A stretch of 64,000 nt of DNA from Mytilus galloprovincialis (GCF_965363235.1 NC_134846.1:30514218-30578217), one strand, 5' to 3'. Counted from the stretch's first letter, positions 11,688 to 24,000 are shown. Numbers and translations: made by a program. The notes: generated by a model not told the origin, from the sequence alone.

Positions 11688-12607
11688 AGGTCTTTCCACT
11701 TTTCTGTGGAAAGACCTATTGTTTTTCTTCTGATTATTTTTTTTCTCTTCCGCCTAATTTTGTTCTTGCGATAAATATTTGTTTTTCAATATGTCGCTTA
11801 GATATTTGGTATATGATATCGAACAGTTTATGCGCTTTTGAAATTTACCCTGCGTAACCGAATACTTTTCTTTGTAGGAGTTATCTCCCCAAACACTGTT
11901 TTCCTTGTGATCACAACTCCTGCGCAACCGTAAAAGATTACGACAAATTTATTTTATAAAATTGCTCGTTATATCCTTCGCATGATTTATCCAATTTCGA
12001 CCGAAGCAATATGAACGCTCCATATGAGAGTTATTTCCCTTTTTGTATTTGAAATTTTGAAATGTATTTTAAACTGGAACACCATAAGTGATAGAAACCT
12101 AGGATCTTTAGATTTGAGGTCCTTGGTCCAAAAAAATGAAAATTAGGTCAAGGACAAAGGTCAAGGTCATATTCTTAAATTTGATTTTGGCTTATTTTCA
12201 CTTATTTTCAAATACCGTATGACATATCGACAAATATTTTTTCCTAAATTGTTAGTTGCGACATGTCCTTACTTGTATATTTTGGTTGAAAGGGTGCGCA
12301 TACAATAAATGGGAGTTTTTGTCCATCTTACATTTAGAATTACGCTTAAAGTGGTATTTCTCATTAACCAAACATATAAAAGACCTAGGGTCTTATGATT
12401 TAAGGTCCTTAATTTGTGACCTTGAAATTGATGTCAAGGTCATAGGTTTATACGACGTTCTAGATTTTGACCTTCACTTTAAATTCATATAAATACATCA
12501 TAAAGCCATAGGAACTAACATTTAAAACTGATTTTTCATATTTCAATATCAAAATAGATCTTTACTAGTGACAAGACCTACAATTGTTCTCTGAACAATT
12601 GGTTTTT
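11688..12607 (+). repeat. Repeat family D, copy 1 (hairpin-ended)
   Basis: It starts with a perfect hairpin (AGGTCTTTCCAC, 6-nt loop, GTGGAAAGACCT; 11688-11717) and ends with a second hairpin (CAATTGTTCTCTGAACAATTG, then GTTTTT). Between them is AT-rich sequence shared block for block with copy 2. It contains the nuclear-receptor-like half-site TCAAGGTCA at 12161 and 12434, and TGACCTTGA at 12417. No ORF of note. Class unresolved; the hairpin ends suggest a non-autonomous DNA element. Confidence 0.75.
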
Positions 12608-12617
12608 ATTTTATTTT

Positions 12618-13724
12618 TTTTCTTCCGCCAAATTTTGTTCTTGCGATAAACATTTGTTTCGCAATATGTCGCTTAGATATTTGGTATATGATATCGAACA
12701 GTTTATGCGCTTTTGAAATTTACCCTGCGTAAACGAATACTTTTCTTTGTAGGAGTTATCTCCCCAAACACTGTTTTCCTTGTGATCACGACTCCTTCGC
12801 ACCGTAAAAGATTACGACAAATTTATTTTATAAAATTGCTCGTTATATCCTTCGCATGATTTGTCCAATTTCGACCGAAGCAATATGAACGCTCCATATG
12901 AGAGTTATTTCCCCTTTTGTATTTGAAATTTTTAAATGTATTTTAAACAAGAACACCATAAGTGATAGAGACCTAGGATATTTTGATTTGAGGTCCTTGG
13001 TCCAAAAAAATGAAAATTAGGTCAAGGTTAAAGGTCAAGGTCATATTCTAACTTTTGAATTAGGCTTATTTCCACTCATTTCCAAAAACCGTATTAGATA
13101 TCGACAAATTATTATTGACTAAATTGTTAGTTGCGGCATGTCGTAACTTAATAATTTTAGTTGAAAGGGTGCGTAGACAATGAATGGGAGTTTTTGCCCC
13201 TATCATATCTAAAATTATGTGTAAAGTGATAGAACTTATTAACCATACATATTAGAGACCTAGGGTCTTTTGATTTGAGATCCTCAATTTGTGACCTTGA
13301 AATTGAGGTCAAGGTCATAGGTTAATTTGACGTTCTAGATTTTGACCTTTGCTTTACATTCATATCTATACATCATAAAGCCATATAATTACATTAGATG
13401 TATGTTTCATTATAATACGTTATTATGATTGGCCAACTGCACATCTCGTGCTATTCCTGAAACAATTGTATTAGACAATAACATTTATCATTCATGATGA
13501 CACGAGGTCCCACAATAAAGTGCACAGGTAAATTAAATGAAAACTTCCGCGCTTCATACAAAATGTACTTCGGTCAACGCTTTTACACCCCAATAAATTT
13601 ACAAAAAGCAGCATTCAATTCTTAAATGAACTGACATTTTAGACTGATTTTTAATATTTTTATATCAAAATAGATATTAACTGGTGGAAAGACCTTCAAT
13701 TGTTCTCTGAACAATTGGTTTTTA
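12618..13724 (+). repeat. Repeat family D, copy 2 (tandem, with nested insertion)
   Basis: A directly repeated copy that starts at the block CTTCCGCCAAATTTTGTTCT and lacks the 5' hairpin of copy 1. It ends with the same CAATTG hairpin. About 235 bp near 13390-13640 has no counterpart in copy 1 and appears to be inserted. TCAAGGTCA occurs at 13035 and 13309, the latter paired with TGACCTTGA at 13292 as a spaced palindrome. Confidence 0.75.
13390..13640 (+). mobile_element. Small element nested in repeat D copy 2
   Basis: The block is absent from the tandem partner. Its 3' part, TTCGGTCAACGCTTTTACAC and CCAATAAATTTACAA, recurs near 19500-19560 (TTCGGTCAATGCTTTAACAC, CCAATAAATTTACAA). This indicates a dispersed non-autonomous element that inserted after the duplication, or was lost from copy 1. 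Confidence 0.5.
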
Positions 13725-13739
13725 ATTAACTACTGAAAT

Positions 13740-14980
13740 TCTTTCTTGTTCTATTTAAAGCCTTTACATTTGAACAATATAAACTTTATGCTTTGTGTGA
13801 ATTATATTGTTTACTTGTGATGTCTTGTTTCCTTGTATAAATGATTGTTTTGTTCACCATCATTAGAAGTATTTTATAAGAAGGGAACTTTATCAGGTGA
13901 GCAATAATAAACCATAAGCAGAAAAAACGCAAAATATAAAAAAAAAAAAAAAAAAAAAAACACTTTGCTAAAATGTAGAGATTGTGCAAAACGGGATTTT
14001 ACTGTTGGTATATAACTGTATCTGATGAAAAGGATATGTTGGTCAAACTTCATTACGACATCATAACATCAGAGGAAATAACGAAAATAACAAAACGCCT
14101 ATTGAAAACATCATTGTTAGGAATGAACAAACAAGTATTCAATATGCATAAATAATTCTCAATATCTGTGCACATGTTAATAATTACCACATTACAGGTG
14201 CCTAATACATATGATAAATAACAAAATGAACCGTATTCAAAATGACTGCATTTACTGCATTGTGTTTGGAAGCAAGCGTATAATGCAGACTCGACGTCAT
14301 GCTTCTATAAATTCATTACTGTTCTTCCACGAAAATAACACTTACTAATTGCGATGTCATTGGCACTTTTCATCAGGATCGTCGAAACCCAAACATCTAA
14401 AATAAATCTTAAGATGTATATAACATACCTATATGAAGAGCTATATGCACATAAAACTCGCCACTTTCATTTACACATGTTACAGTCAACTTTGCCTGGT
14501 TTTTTCTTTACAACTGCTTAATTTCTGATGGGATAAATAAAATAAAAAAATGACCGAACTCCAAGGAAAATTCAAAGATCCGTTTCAAAATGTCAAATAA
14601 AAGTTCAAACACACCAGAAACAAACGGAAAGCAACTGTCCTATTCATAATTTAGTACAGGTATTTCCTCATGTAGAAAATAGTAAATTAAACCTGAATGT
14701 TAAAAATAGTAGTGCAGCAGTCAGAATTGTGCTATTCCTCACTATTAAAATCACACAAACAAATCATATCATTCAAATGAAATGTTGAGTTGATGGACTC
14801 ATGTTTGATGATCTACTAGTTAGTTTCTAATGACATCATTTTGACTGCCCCATTTAATAAATAAAGAGCAAAAGTAGATTTGAGTTCAAAGCACATATCC
14901 AAGAAACAGGGAGTTAATTCAGCTAGACCATGGATTTTGCTGATTAAAAAAGTTCTTTATGCCAATTACTGTAAATGTAC
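13740..14980. other. Intergenic AT-rich sequence
   Basis: No gene seen. It contains a 22-nt A run near 13940-13961. Otherwise there is no feature I can support. Confidence 0.5.
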
Positions 14981-14989
14981 ATTCTATCA

Positions 14990-15180
14990 GCGTCTGCAAA
15001 CAGACTATATACATAAATGTATCACCCAATTGCAAGATATACGATATTCCCGGGTTTGTTTTTCCTGTCATGATTTCCTTGATAGAGGGTTGCTGCTCAC
15101 AAGGAACCTATAAAACCAAAAGTTCAAAACGGTGAAGTTGAAATCCTTCTAAAATTTTACGAATGCCATTATCAGGATTT
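14990..15180 (+). mobile_element. Remnant of reverse-transcriptase-type mobile element ORF
   Basis: The plus-strand frame contains DIRYSRVCFSCHDFLDRGLL, a segment very like the minus-strand frame at 23394-23588 ([18 protein letters not shown]). Both look like the C-terminal end of a long mobile-element protein widespread in bivalves. I associate it with an RT-bearing element, but the class is uncertain. It is broken and only this end is present. Confidence 0.45.
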
Positions 15181-15236
15181 AATATTTAAATATTATATCA
15201 CACAAACTGATTCGAAAAAAAACCCACCAAATACAA

Positions 15237-15520
15237 TTGAGAAAGGAAAAGGTGAATGTGTCAAAGCGACAACAACCCGACCATAGAGCAGACAACAGCC
15301 AAAGGCCACCAATGGGTCTTCAATGTAGCGGGAAACTCCCGCACCCGAGGCGTCCTTCCGCTGGGCCCTAAAAAAAATTGTATACTAGTACAGTGATAAT
15401 GGACGTCATACTAAACTCCGAATTATACACAAGAAACTAAAATTAAAATCGTACAAGATCTAGACTAACAAAGGCAAGAGGCTCCTGACTTGGGACAGAC
15501 GCTAATAGGACTCCGAATAC
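15237..15520 (+). repeat. Dispersed repeat family A, long copy
   Basis: Contains GGTGAATGTGTCAAAGCGAC, CCCGCACCCGAGGCGTCC and the distal GGCTCCTGACTTGGGAC. It abuts the hairpin at 15525. Confidence 0.7.
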
Positions 15521-15524
15521 AAAT

Positions 15525-15675
15525 AAAGGTAACTATAAATGTAATTATTTATAAATATTTCGGATAACAGATATCCTTCCTCAGTGAGATTCTGACATTT
15601 AACATCAGAATCTCACTGAGGAAGGATATCTGTAATCCGAAATATTTATAAATAATTACATTTATAGTTACCTTT
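15525..15675. repeat. Near-perfect inverted repeat, 71-nt arms, 9-nt loop
   Basis: Arm 1 (15525-15595) and arm 2 (15605-15675) are reverse complements with one mismatch that I can see (CGGATAACAG against CGGATTACAG). Weaker complementarity continues outward for about 18 nt on each side. Transcribed, it would form a long double-stranded hairpin. Probably a foldback or MITE-like element, or an inverted duplication of one repeat. Confidence 0.9.
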
Positions 15676-15735
15676 TTTTGTATTTGGAGTTGTTGTGTAC
15701 ACTTTTGAAGGCGTTTATTTATTGTAGATATATAT

Positions 15736-15759
15736 ACCAATACCAATACCAATACCAAA
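15736..15759 (+). repeat. (TACCAA)n microsatellite
   Basis: Four tandem TACCAA units. Confidence 0.9.
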
Positions 15760-16036
15760 TTATGTATTATAGTGACATGTGTTTTATGACAATATACAAT
15801 ATTTCAATAAGAAGTTGTAATTACATGTATCAACACCCGGCTCGTTGGACCTATAAGTCACTTCAAACATTTATACATAAAAAATAATAATCATTTAACA
15901 GCGGACAAAGTTAGAATTTATGTTTGATATACATACATATATATTGTCACGGCTTAAGTAGTTTTGTGTCCAAAAGAATACCCAACGAATTTATAATAAA
16001 CTCATCATATAAACCAGGGTTGATATGACTCAGTAA

Positions 16037-17308
16037 TGCCTAGGTCACATATTCACGGATCACCTTGCCTGATCCACTACAGATTAAATTTCACGGGTGT
16101 TCACGGAAATGCAGTTTCGGTGGTCCGATACGGATACGATACGGATGATCAACGGTATGCCTATAGGTTTTGGCGTTACTACCACGGATAATGAAGGAAA
16201 GGTTAACGAGTTCTTACGGTAAGACACGGTTTAATATGGTCATGACACGTTTAGTACGCAACAACAAGTGTCGGCCGTGTGTACTGCGGATAAACAGCGG
16301 TTTGCTATCGTATAGGTAAGGGTTAGTAAGATTTAGAACAGGCTGAAACGGATTAGTACGAACCGTCACATTTCTATTATTAAGCTATGGGTTATCGTTT
16401 CTTTATGGCAGTTAATCGTAGATTCTTTTTTGTTGTTGTTGAATAAATTATTTATCTGTCTGTTCCCTGTGGTTTTCTTCGTAATCCGCAGACCAACGAC
16501 ATTGAGCAGTTCTTGGAACGGATTTGGGACTATTTTTTGAAAGTTCTTAAATGTAGCTGGATTTTCCGCACACAATTTAGATAGGGGGAGCTCATACTGG
16601 CCATGGTAAGGAAGTCAGTCCCTAGTCCTCCGTCTACTCTGCCTTATCTCACCTCTGCAGCTAAATAAAAAAGTAACTTCAATATCCATACAATGCCAGC
16701 CAATTGCAAGCAGCAGTTGTTGATTATTCTGTTAGATAATTTTATGAATACCTCAACGGTAAGACACAAAATAAATTCGGCCCTATAAGAATGGAGTATT
16801 TATAAAGAAGCTTCAGATCATTTTGTCGTGGACCAAAATATTCCGTAAAATGTCGTGTTGTAGCGTGAGTAAACCGTAACAGACTTTCATAACCCTGGCT
16901 GATACCTAGCTATCCGTAATGCAACGTAATGAAACCGTGCCGTTCCGTGATACATTTGTAACAAACCGTATTGTATACTTACCAATACGTGGTAAAACCG
17001 TACTAGTACGTAGTTCTACGGACAAAGCTGTAGAAATAATTCGGGCCTTCAAATAAGAACGGACTAATGCGGTTTTTAAAGGACTAAAACGGTTTAGTAC
17101 GGTCTTATACGGTTCAGTACGGATATACTACGGTCGTATTATCCGTGGTCAAAATTTGCGCATGTTCAAAATTTGTCAAGGATATACAAGTACTACTACG
17201 TATAACAACGACACGGAAATCTACGGACTAATACAGATTGCCACGAATGATGCCGGTTCGTATATTTAGCTTATCCGGCGTCAAATCCGTGAATGTGTGA
17301 CCTAGACA
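16037..17308. mobile_element. PIF/Harbinger-like DNA transposon relic, internally reduced
   Basis: Terminal inverted repeats: the left end reads CTAGGTCACATATTCACGGA and the right end is its inverse (CTAGGTCACACATTCACGGA on the other strand). The element is 1.27 kb. Its interior is unusually rich in ACGG/CCGT words, such as ACGGTTTAGTACGG near 17090-17110. On the minus strand at 16366-16575 a 69-codon frame holds FQELLNVVGLRITKKTTGNR, which resembles the N-terminal helical region of PIF/Harbinger transposases (LLxxVxPxIxKxxTxxR). No full transposase or matching nuclease ORF is present, so it is non-autonomous. I found no clean 3-bp target-site duplication. Confidence 0.65.
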
Positions 17309-17529
17309 ATACTCAAATGGCAAAATGCTGAATAATGAGTTTGGGTACTTGCCAATGATATATTTTTATGTGAAAAAACAAACATGTAACTGATACAGAT
17401 AGAAAATTCTTAATGTATTAAGGTTAAAAAAACTATTTTTTCCGTAATTACATTCTAAACGAAATGATTTGCAATCGTTACCGTGTATACACACTTTGAG
17501 TCACTTTCTTTCTTAAATCAAAAGCTGAC

Positions 17530-18035
17530 TTATCGGTTGTTGAAGTTTACGGGTCTCAAGTAGTCACTGTTGTCACTGTTTTCGTTTGACCAATAATTAT
17601 CGACGTCTCCATATCTGATTGGATTCGAAAGGGATTGAAAACTATTTGGATCATTTAGAGACTTGGGAACTGTCTCGATATCTGTTTGATCATTTGATGG
17701 TACGTTTGATTCTGATATACTTGCATCTCCGTGTCTGTGCATAAGATCACTGAAAACATATTTTGGATCTGTCCTAGAAGAAGCTAATTCATAAAATGGA
17801 TCCAGATATACTGAATTTGGATTATACATATTTGTAGTAAGCTCCCATTCTTCATCAATTGTATCATATATGGCTGATACTGTTGATATTCGCTTGTCAG
17901 GTTCTTCAAACGGTTTTTCACTTCTTTGGGTAGAGTTGTGATGTCGACGCAAGAATACCAGTATCAAAACTACGATACCAATAATTACAACAACACCAAC
18001 AGTTGGATAAATGATAATCTCTTTTGAGATGACAC
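17530..18035 (-). CDS. Chimeric receptor exon 17: transmembrane helix and cytoplasmic tail
   Basis: 506 nt from acceptor ATCGTAG|GT to the TAA at 17532-17530. Encodes [10 protein letters not shown], a hydrophobic helix ([17 protein letters not shown]), the stop-transfer RRHH, and a tail with tyrosines 1112, 1126, 1132, 1137, 1148, 1197, 1203 and 1214. [14 protein letters not shown] and DYLRP are candidate phosphotyrosine motifs. No kinase, TIR, death or NPxY motif. Confidence 0.9.
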
Positions 18036-21000
18036 CTACGATTAAAAAAAATAAAATGCATTACGTTGAACTGCCTTGATCAAGTAAAATCGACTCACCC
18101 TACAGCAAATGAAACTCCGAAATGTCAACTGTTTTATTTAAAATTTTGTACAACAATATCCTGATTTGTCCTTATTGACTCATTCACCTGTTTTTTAACT
18201 TCAGATTCATTTTCAAAATTCTAACTCTCACAAATATAAATCCCTAACTAACCCTGAAATAGTCTCAAGGCAATCATCATACACACCAATCACCTGCACA
18301 CGCTGATCACATTATCCTTGATGTATTTGTCTCACGCAGTTATTGAATAGATTGTTTGACAAACACAAATGTAGAAGCAGAACCAATTGCAAAGTATGTT
18401 GAGAAAATCTTCAATATGGATTGATACTCGAGATAACAAGAATGTGTCCAAAGTACACGGATGCCCCACTCGCACTATCATTTTCCATGTTCAGTCAACC
18501 GTAAAATTGGGTAACAAATCTAATTTGGCATTAAAATTCGACAGATCATACCATAGGGAACAGGTGTACTAAGTTTCAAGTTGATTGGACTTCAACTTCA
18601 TCAAAAACTACCTTGACCAAAAACTTTAACCTGAAACTCGCACTTTCATTTTCTATGTTCAGTGGACAGTGAAATTGGGGTCAAACGTCTAATTTGGCTC
18701 TATAATTAGACAGATCATACATATCATGAGGAACATGTGTACTAAGTTTCAAGTTGGTTGGACTTCAGCTTCATCAAAAACTACCTTGACCAACAACTTT
18801 AACCTGAGGCGGGACGAACGGACGAACGGACGCACAGATGGACGACCGAACGAACGGACGGACAGACGGGAAAACATAATGGCCCCTCTACTATCGTAGG
18901 TGGGGCATTAAAATGAAATAATTCTGCAAAAATCTTCACAGTTTTGTTTCAACTATTGTTATGCCACTGTAGTCAGCATTATAGGGACATAGAAAGCGCT
19001 CTCAAATTACACCATATAAATACAAAGGTTTTCATTAGGAACCAACCATTCTTCGATTTTTTGGGGCAGAGGGGATCAATTATGATTAAAACTAACAACG
19101 GTTTGAAAAGATTGACGAAATTCTGTGTTTGTCTAATATAAATTCCAGATAATATTATGGTCCCTATTCCTCCTTACAGTTCGTTTACTTAATTGCTGTA
19201 ACACCGACATGTCGAAGGATAAAAATTGTTTAGTTTTAAAAAAATGTATGATTACTATTATGAGTATCGTTACGTTTGTTTCTGTTACACATGTAGATAT
19301 TGATATATGCATTGCATTGTTCTATTTCATTGTCTTTTCATTAATCTTATACTGAAAACAATTTGCTGCACAGGTAAATACAATAAAAACTTGAAAGAAA
19401 TCGTATTTTAATGATCTTAGCGAAAAATGTAGTTATAAGTATTGAATGTTTCTTTTGGTAATTTCATAGGGTTGTAAAAGCGTTGAACGTGCGCAAAATG
19501 TAATTCGGTCAATGCTTTAACACTCCAATAAATTTACAATAAATAGCATTCAATTTGTACACTTAGCATAAAGCTATAGTCGCCGTCAGCTGAAATTCGT
19601 AGCGGTTATCGGTAAAAATAATCTAAACTATCAATCGCGTTCACTCGAGATATAGTTTTTCACATTCCATTCATAAATCGCAAAAAGAAAAACCACTGCT
19701 GACCTACCTTTTAAGTGATCACACTGTAATAATCCTGACCTTCACATTTTCCAGAATATTTTCCATTGTAATTCCGCCATCTTCGTTTCTATGAGGATCA
19801 TTTGTTTACATATGACATTCGTCACTGTACGCAGTTTCCTGAAATGTTCCTTTCATTGATGTGATAAGGTTTCCCGCGCTTTATGCAAATTTTATGAAAT
19901 TGAACTCCACGGAAACACTTCCGGTAAAAACAATGGCTGATTCCACCATTCAAAATCGTCTATGAAAAGTGAAGGTCAGGATTATTACAGTGCGATCACT
20001 TAAAAGGTAGGTCAGTAGTGGTTTTTCTTTTTGCGATTTATGAATGGAATGTGAAAAACTATATCTCGAGTGAACGCGATTGATAGTTTAGATTATTTTT
20101 ACCGATAACCGCTACGAATTTCAGCTGACGGCGACTATACACAGTTATTCATTTTTGGGGGCCCTTTAAAGCTTTTAGCCAAGACTCCGTGTTGAAGACC
20201 GAACTTTGACATATAATGGTTTACTTTACTGTTACACATTGTGATATGGATGGACAATTGTCTCATTGGCACTCATACGACATCCTCTTATGTTTAGTAT
20301 GATTTCTAGTTCAATACTGATAATATATACTTCACAAACTACAATTAATTGCAAGTGTTCAAAACATTGCTACGAAAGTGAAGTTTTCTGTAAACGTACC
20401 GTGGTCAATTTGTCGGTTTTTTTCATTGTAATCTTCATCCGGGATTTGTGTCACATTTTCTGAGCTTGAATGGCCTGGAAATATAAGATACAGGTGCATC
20501 ATTTAGTTACCGAACCCAAAAATGTTTATTAGTGAAATAATACACATTCGAGATTATGAACTTCTGTAAATTATTTTTTCTTGAAGATTCAAAAATTTTC
20601 TACCTTAGAAAGATGAAAATAACTAATGAAATTAACTTTTTTCATCAAATACAAGATTCATTAATATTATAACAGATATTCAAGTATACATAAAGCAAAC
20701 AGTTAATTGAAATAATTTTACACATAGCTTAAATTATTTTACAGGCTTAAGTATTTATGTCGGAGACAAAGTTTAAGTTGTTTAATTTCCATATACAATC
20801 CAAGTGCAATTACTTTGTATTAACGTACTGATTGGTTGAAAATCAGCGGCAAAGTATATATCGACCTGTCTGTAACTAAGGGCAGTCGACATCTTAAAAT
20901 TCCGAAAAGTTTTTAACTGTAATTTTTACACCAATAAGCAAAAAACTCAATTATTTTTTTTTTACTTTAATCTTTAGTAAATTTGATTAACACATTTATA

Positions 21001-24000
21001 TTAAAGATAAATACATCAAATATTTATATGAAAAGTTCTCATTAACATTAGTTTCGAACATTTATTATGGCAAATTTTGTTTGTACACATATTTCTTCAA
21101 TCCGGATATAATTTATGCCTTCACTTGACCGTTTTTTTATATTAATTGCTTTTTTTACAAAGTAGCTTGATTACATGTGTAGTGCTTTAAATGGAATATA
21201 CATTTGTGTAGAAGCAAAGGCTTTTTTTCAAAATATTTGTTATTGATAGATTATCAATATGCCGTTACTCTCTTTTGTTGTGAATATTCGTTTGAAATTC
21301 ATATGTGTTATACAAAATATATTTACAGTAACATCGGATGCTATTTATCAGATAATTCAGTTGAAGACTATTTTTTAAAAATCAGGTGTTTATGATTAAC
21401 ATGGTGTTCGTCATACTAACATCTAGTTTAGTTTGCGGAATTTTCGTTTAATGAAAACATGGAAAATGTTACACCGAAATAATGATTTGTTCACTTTGCA
21501 TTAGGATGAAGATAACTGTATTGTTTGAAGCTTTGTGGACGAACATTGAAAGTTTACTGTGACAAATATCTGTTCACACCCTGTGTCGCCAGATAAACTC
21601 AATTTGAGACAGAAAAATTATACATGTACGTCCGCAATATTTCAAATACAATACAGGTATCTCTTGAACGTGCATATGAATTTGATATATAGCAATAAAT
21701 ATATTTACTTGTAAAATCTACCGACGTTGTTTCTGTTCTTAATGTTTTAGCTTCTTCTGTTGATGCTTCAATCAAATTTTCTAGTTAAATTATAAATACA
21801 TCAGTCAATATATGTTTTGTAAAACAATTATATGTATATTTTTTTTTTTATTTAATCATTTTGAATGAAATGTATCTAGTTAATGTTGTAGATTTATTCG
21901 CAATTCAAAATCATATGAAAATACAAACAGACAACTGTCATGGAAGTGAACAAGTATACGGGAAAATATGTTTTATTTTATTTTCTACAGACGTGATAGT
22001 CATGTCATCTAACTCTACGATATACAAAAAGGAAATAAGATTAACATTGTCGACAAGTATCAGGGTGTTCAGGTCCTATAAACATCACATGTGTCACATT
22101 AGGAGGAAATTCTTCAACGGAGGGAAATATATCAAAAATATATAGTAAGTAGTGACAAACTGACAACTTCTAAGTTGTTTCAGTAACAGTTTGTGAAATT
22201 TTATTTCATCAGTTCGTCGTTTTCGTCTTTTAACAGACATGTAGTCAACCATTACAATTTTTTTGTCAATTTGTTTTGGCCTGAAAGCTTAAAGCCTTAA
22301 GCCTCTTTTGTTCAATAATTAATTTCTTTATTAGTTGATTTATTCATGTACAAATCCATACTCTCCGTTGAGTTTGTGCAAAACTAAGTATCAATCGAAG
22401 TATTTTGAGAATGCCAACAATTAATGTAAATAACACTTACCATGAACAATTATTGTAACTTCAATACTTCCTGTTCTTGCAGTATCATTTTGATGTGTAA
22501 CCGCGCATGAATAAATACCAACATCATTTTGAGATACAGCGTTGATTGTGTATGTTTGATTATTTGTAATGTCTGAGATAACCCCTTCAGAAAGACGTTT
22601 CCAAACAAAATAACATTTGGGATGACATATTGCGAAGCAAGTTACAATAAAGCGACTTCCTTCTGTAACAATCACTGATTCGGAGTCTGTTGAAAGTCTT
22701 ATAGATTCAGGACCATCTGAAACAAGACAAAACAGATAATAAAATAGCTATGAAGTTGTTTGCTTTATTAAGTTATATTTGTTTTGTTCATCACAAAGTT
22801 TGAATTTTGGTATTCCATGACCAGCATGTCTATTTGAAGAGGTGACAAAAAAAATAGAGAATTGTCAAAAAGCAAAAAGTAATGAAAGGTACCAGACTTA
22901 GAATTTGATACGCCAGACGCGCGTTTTGACTACATAAGACTCATCAGTGCCGCTCATATCAAAAAAGTTAGAAAGCCAAACAAATATAAAGTTGGAGAGC
23001 ATTGAAGACCCAAAAATCGCAAAAAGTTGTGCCAAATACGGTTAAGGTAAAAGAGGGACGAAAGACACCAGAGGGACAGTCAAACTCATAGACTGAAAAT
23101 AAACTGACAAACGACATGGCTAAGAATAAAAAAAATCAAACAGACATATAATAATACAGAAGACAAAACATAGAAAACTAAAGACTAAGCAACACGAACC
23201 CCACCAAAAACTGGGGGTGAACTCGTGTGCTCCGGAAGGGTAATCAGATCCTGCTCTACATGGGGCTTCCGTCGTGTTGCTTATGTTATTACAAATGCGG
23301 TAAAAAATCTTATTCGCTAGGTCACATTCGTGAAAAGGGAAGGGTATTGTAGTTACGACATAAGGAACATATCTGATATCATCTGTGAAACAGTTATTCC
23401 ATAACGATCAACCAACTCGTGATGGCGTCCGTAAAATTGCGAAGGGATGATTTCAATTTCACCATTTGGAACTCTTTGTTTAATAAATTCATTGTGAGTA
23501 GTAATCCTCTTTCAGGGAAATCAGGATAAGACATACAAGCTCGGGATAAGAAAATCATTAGCTTTTCGAATAATTTATACTTTTGCAAACAGCTAATTTT
23601 TAATACTGACCATATGATTGATATTCATGTCAACACCGAAGTGCTGCCTACTGGGCTGGTGATACTTTCCCAAAAAACTTGAAAGCTTAGTTTATTTTTG
23701 TTATGCCAATGAAGCATGACTACTGCTTAATTTTACGTAAAACAGAAATTATAAAGAAGTAGATGGACAAAACATATACGGTAAACTAATCTATAAGACC
23801 CACTTATATTTAAACAGCTGATACTTACAGTAGGGATCTAAACTGATTGTATTGCTGGAGGCAGAAACTTTCCCTCTATCGTCAGTAACGGTACATGATA
23901 CATCTTTGCCTTTATCAGACTTTGTAATGGGATTTATGCTTAATGTATTGTCCTGTTTAATACCGACTGCAGACCAGGTGTATTGCAAATGTCTTGGAAG

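Noticed and set aside
15678-15887. ORF with YQYQYQYQ repeat
   Set aside because: It is the translation of the TACCAA microsatellite and flanking repeat.
18387-18572. Plus-strand ORF of 61 codons
   Set aside because: It lies within a dispersed repeat that has an internal duplication and a GACGAACG tract.
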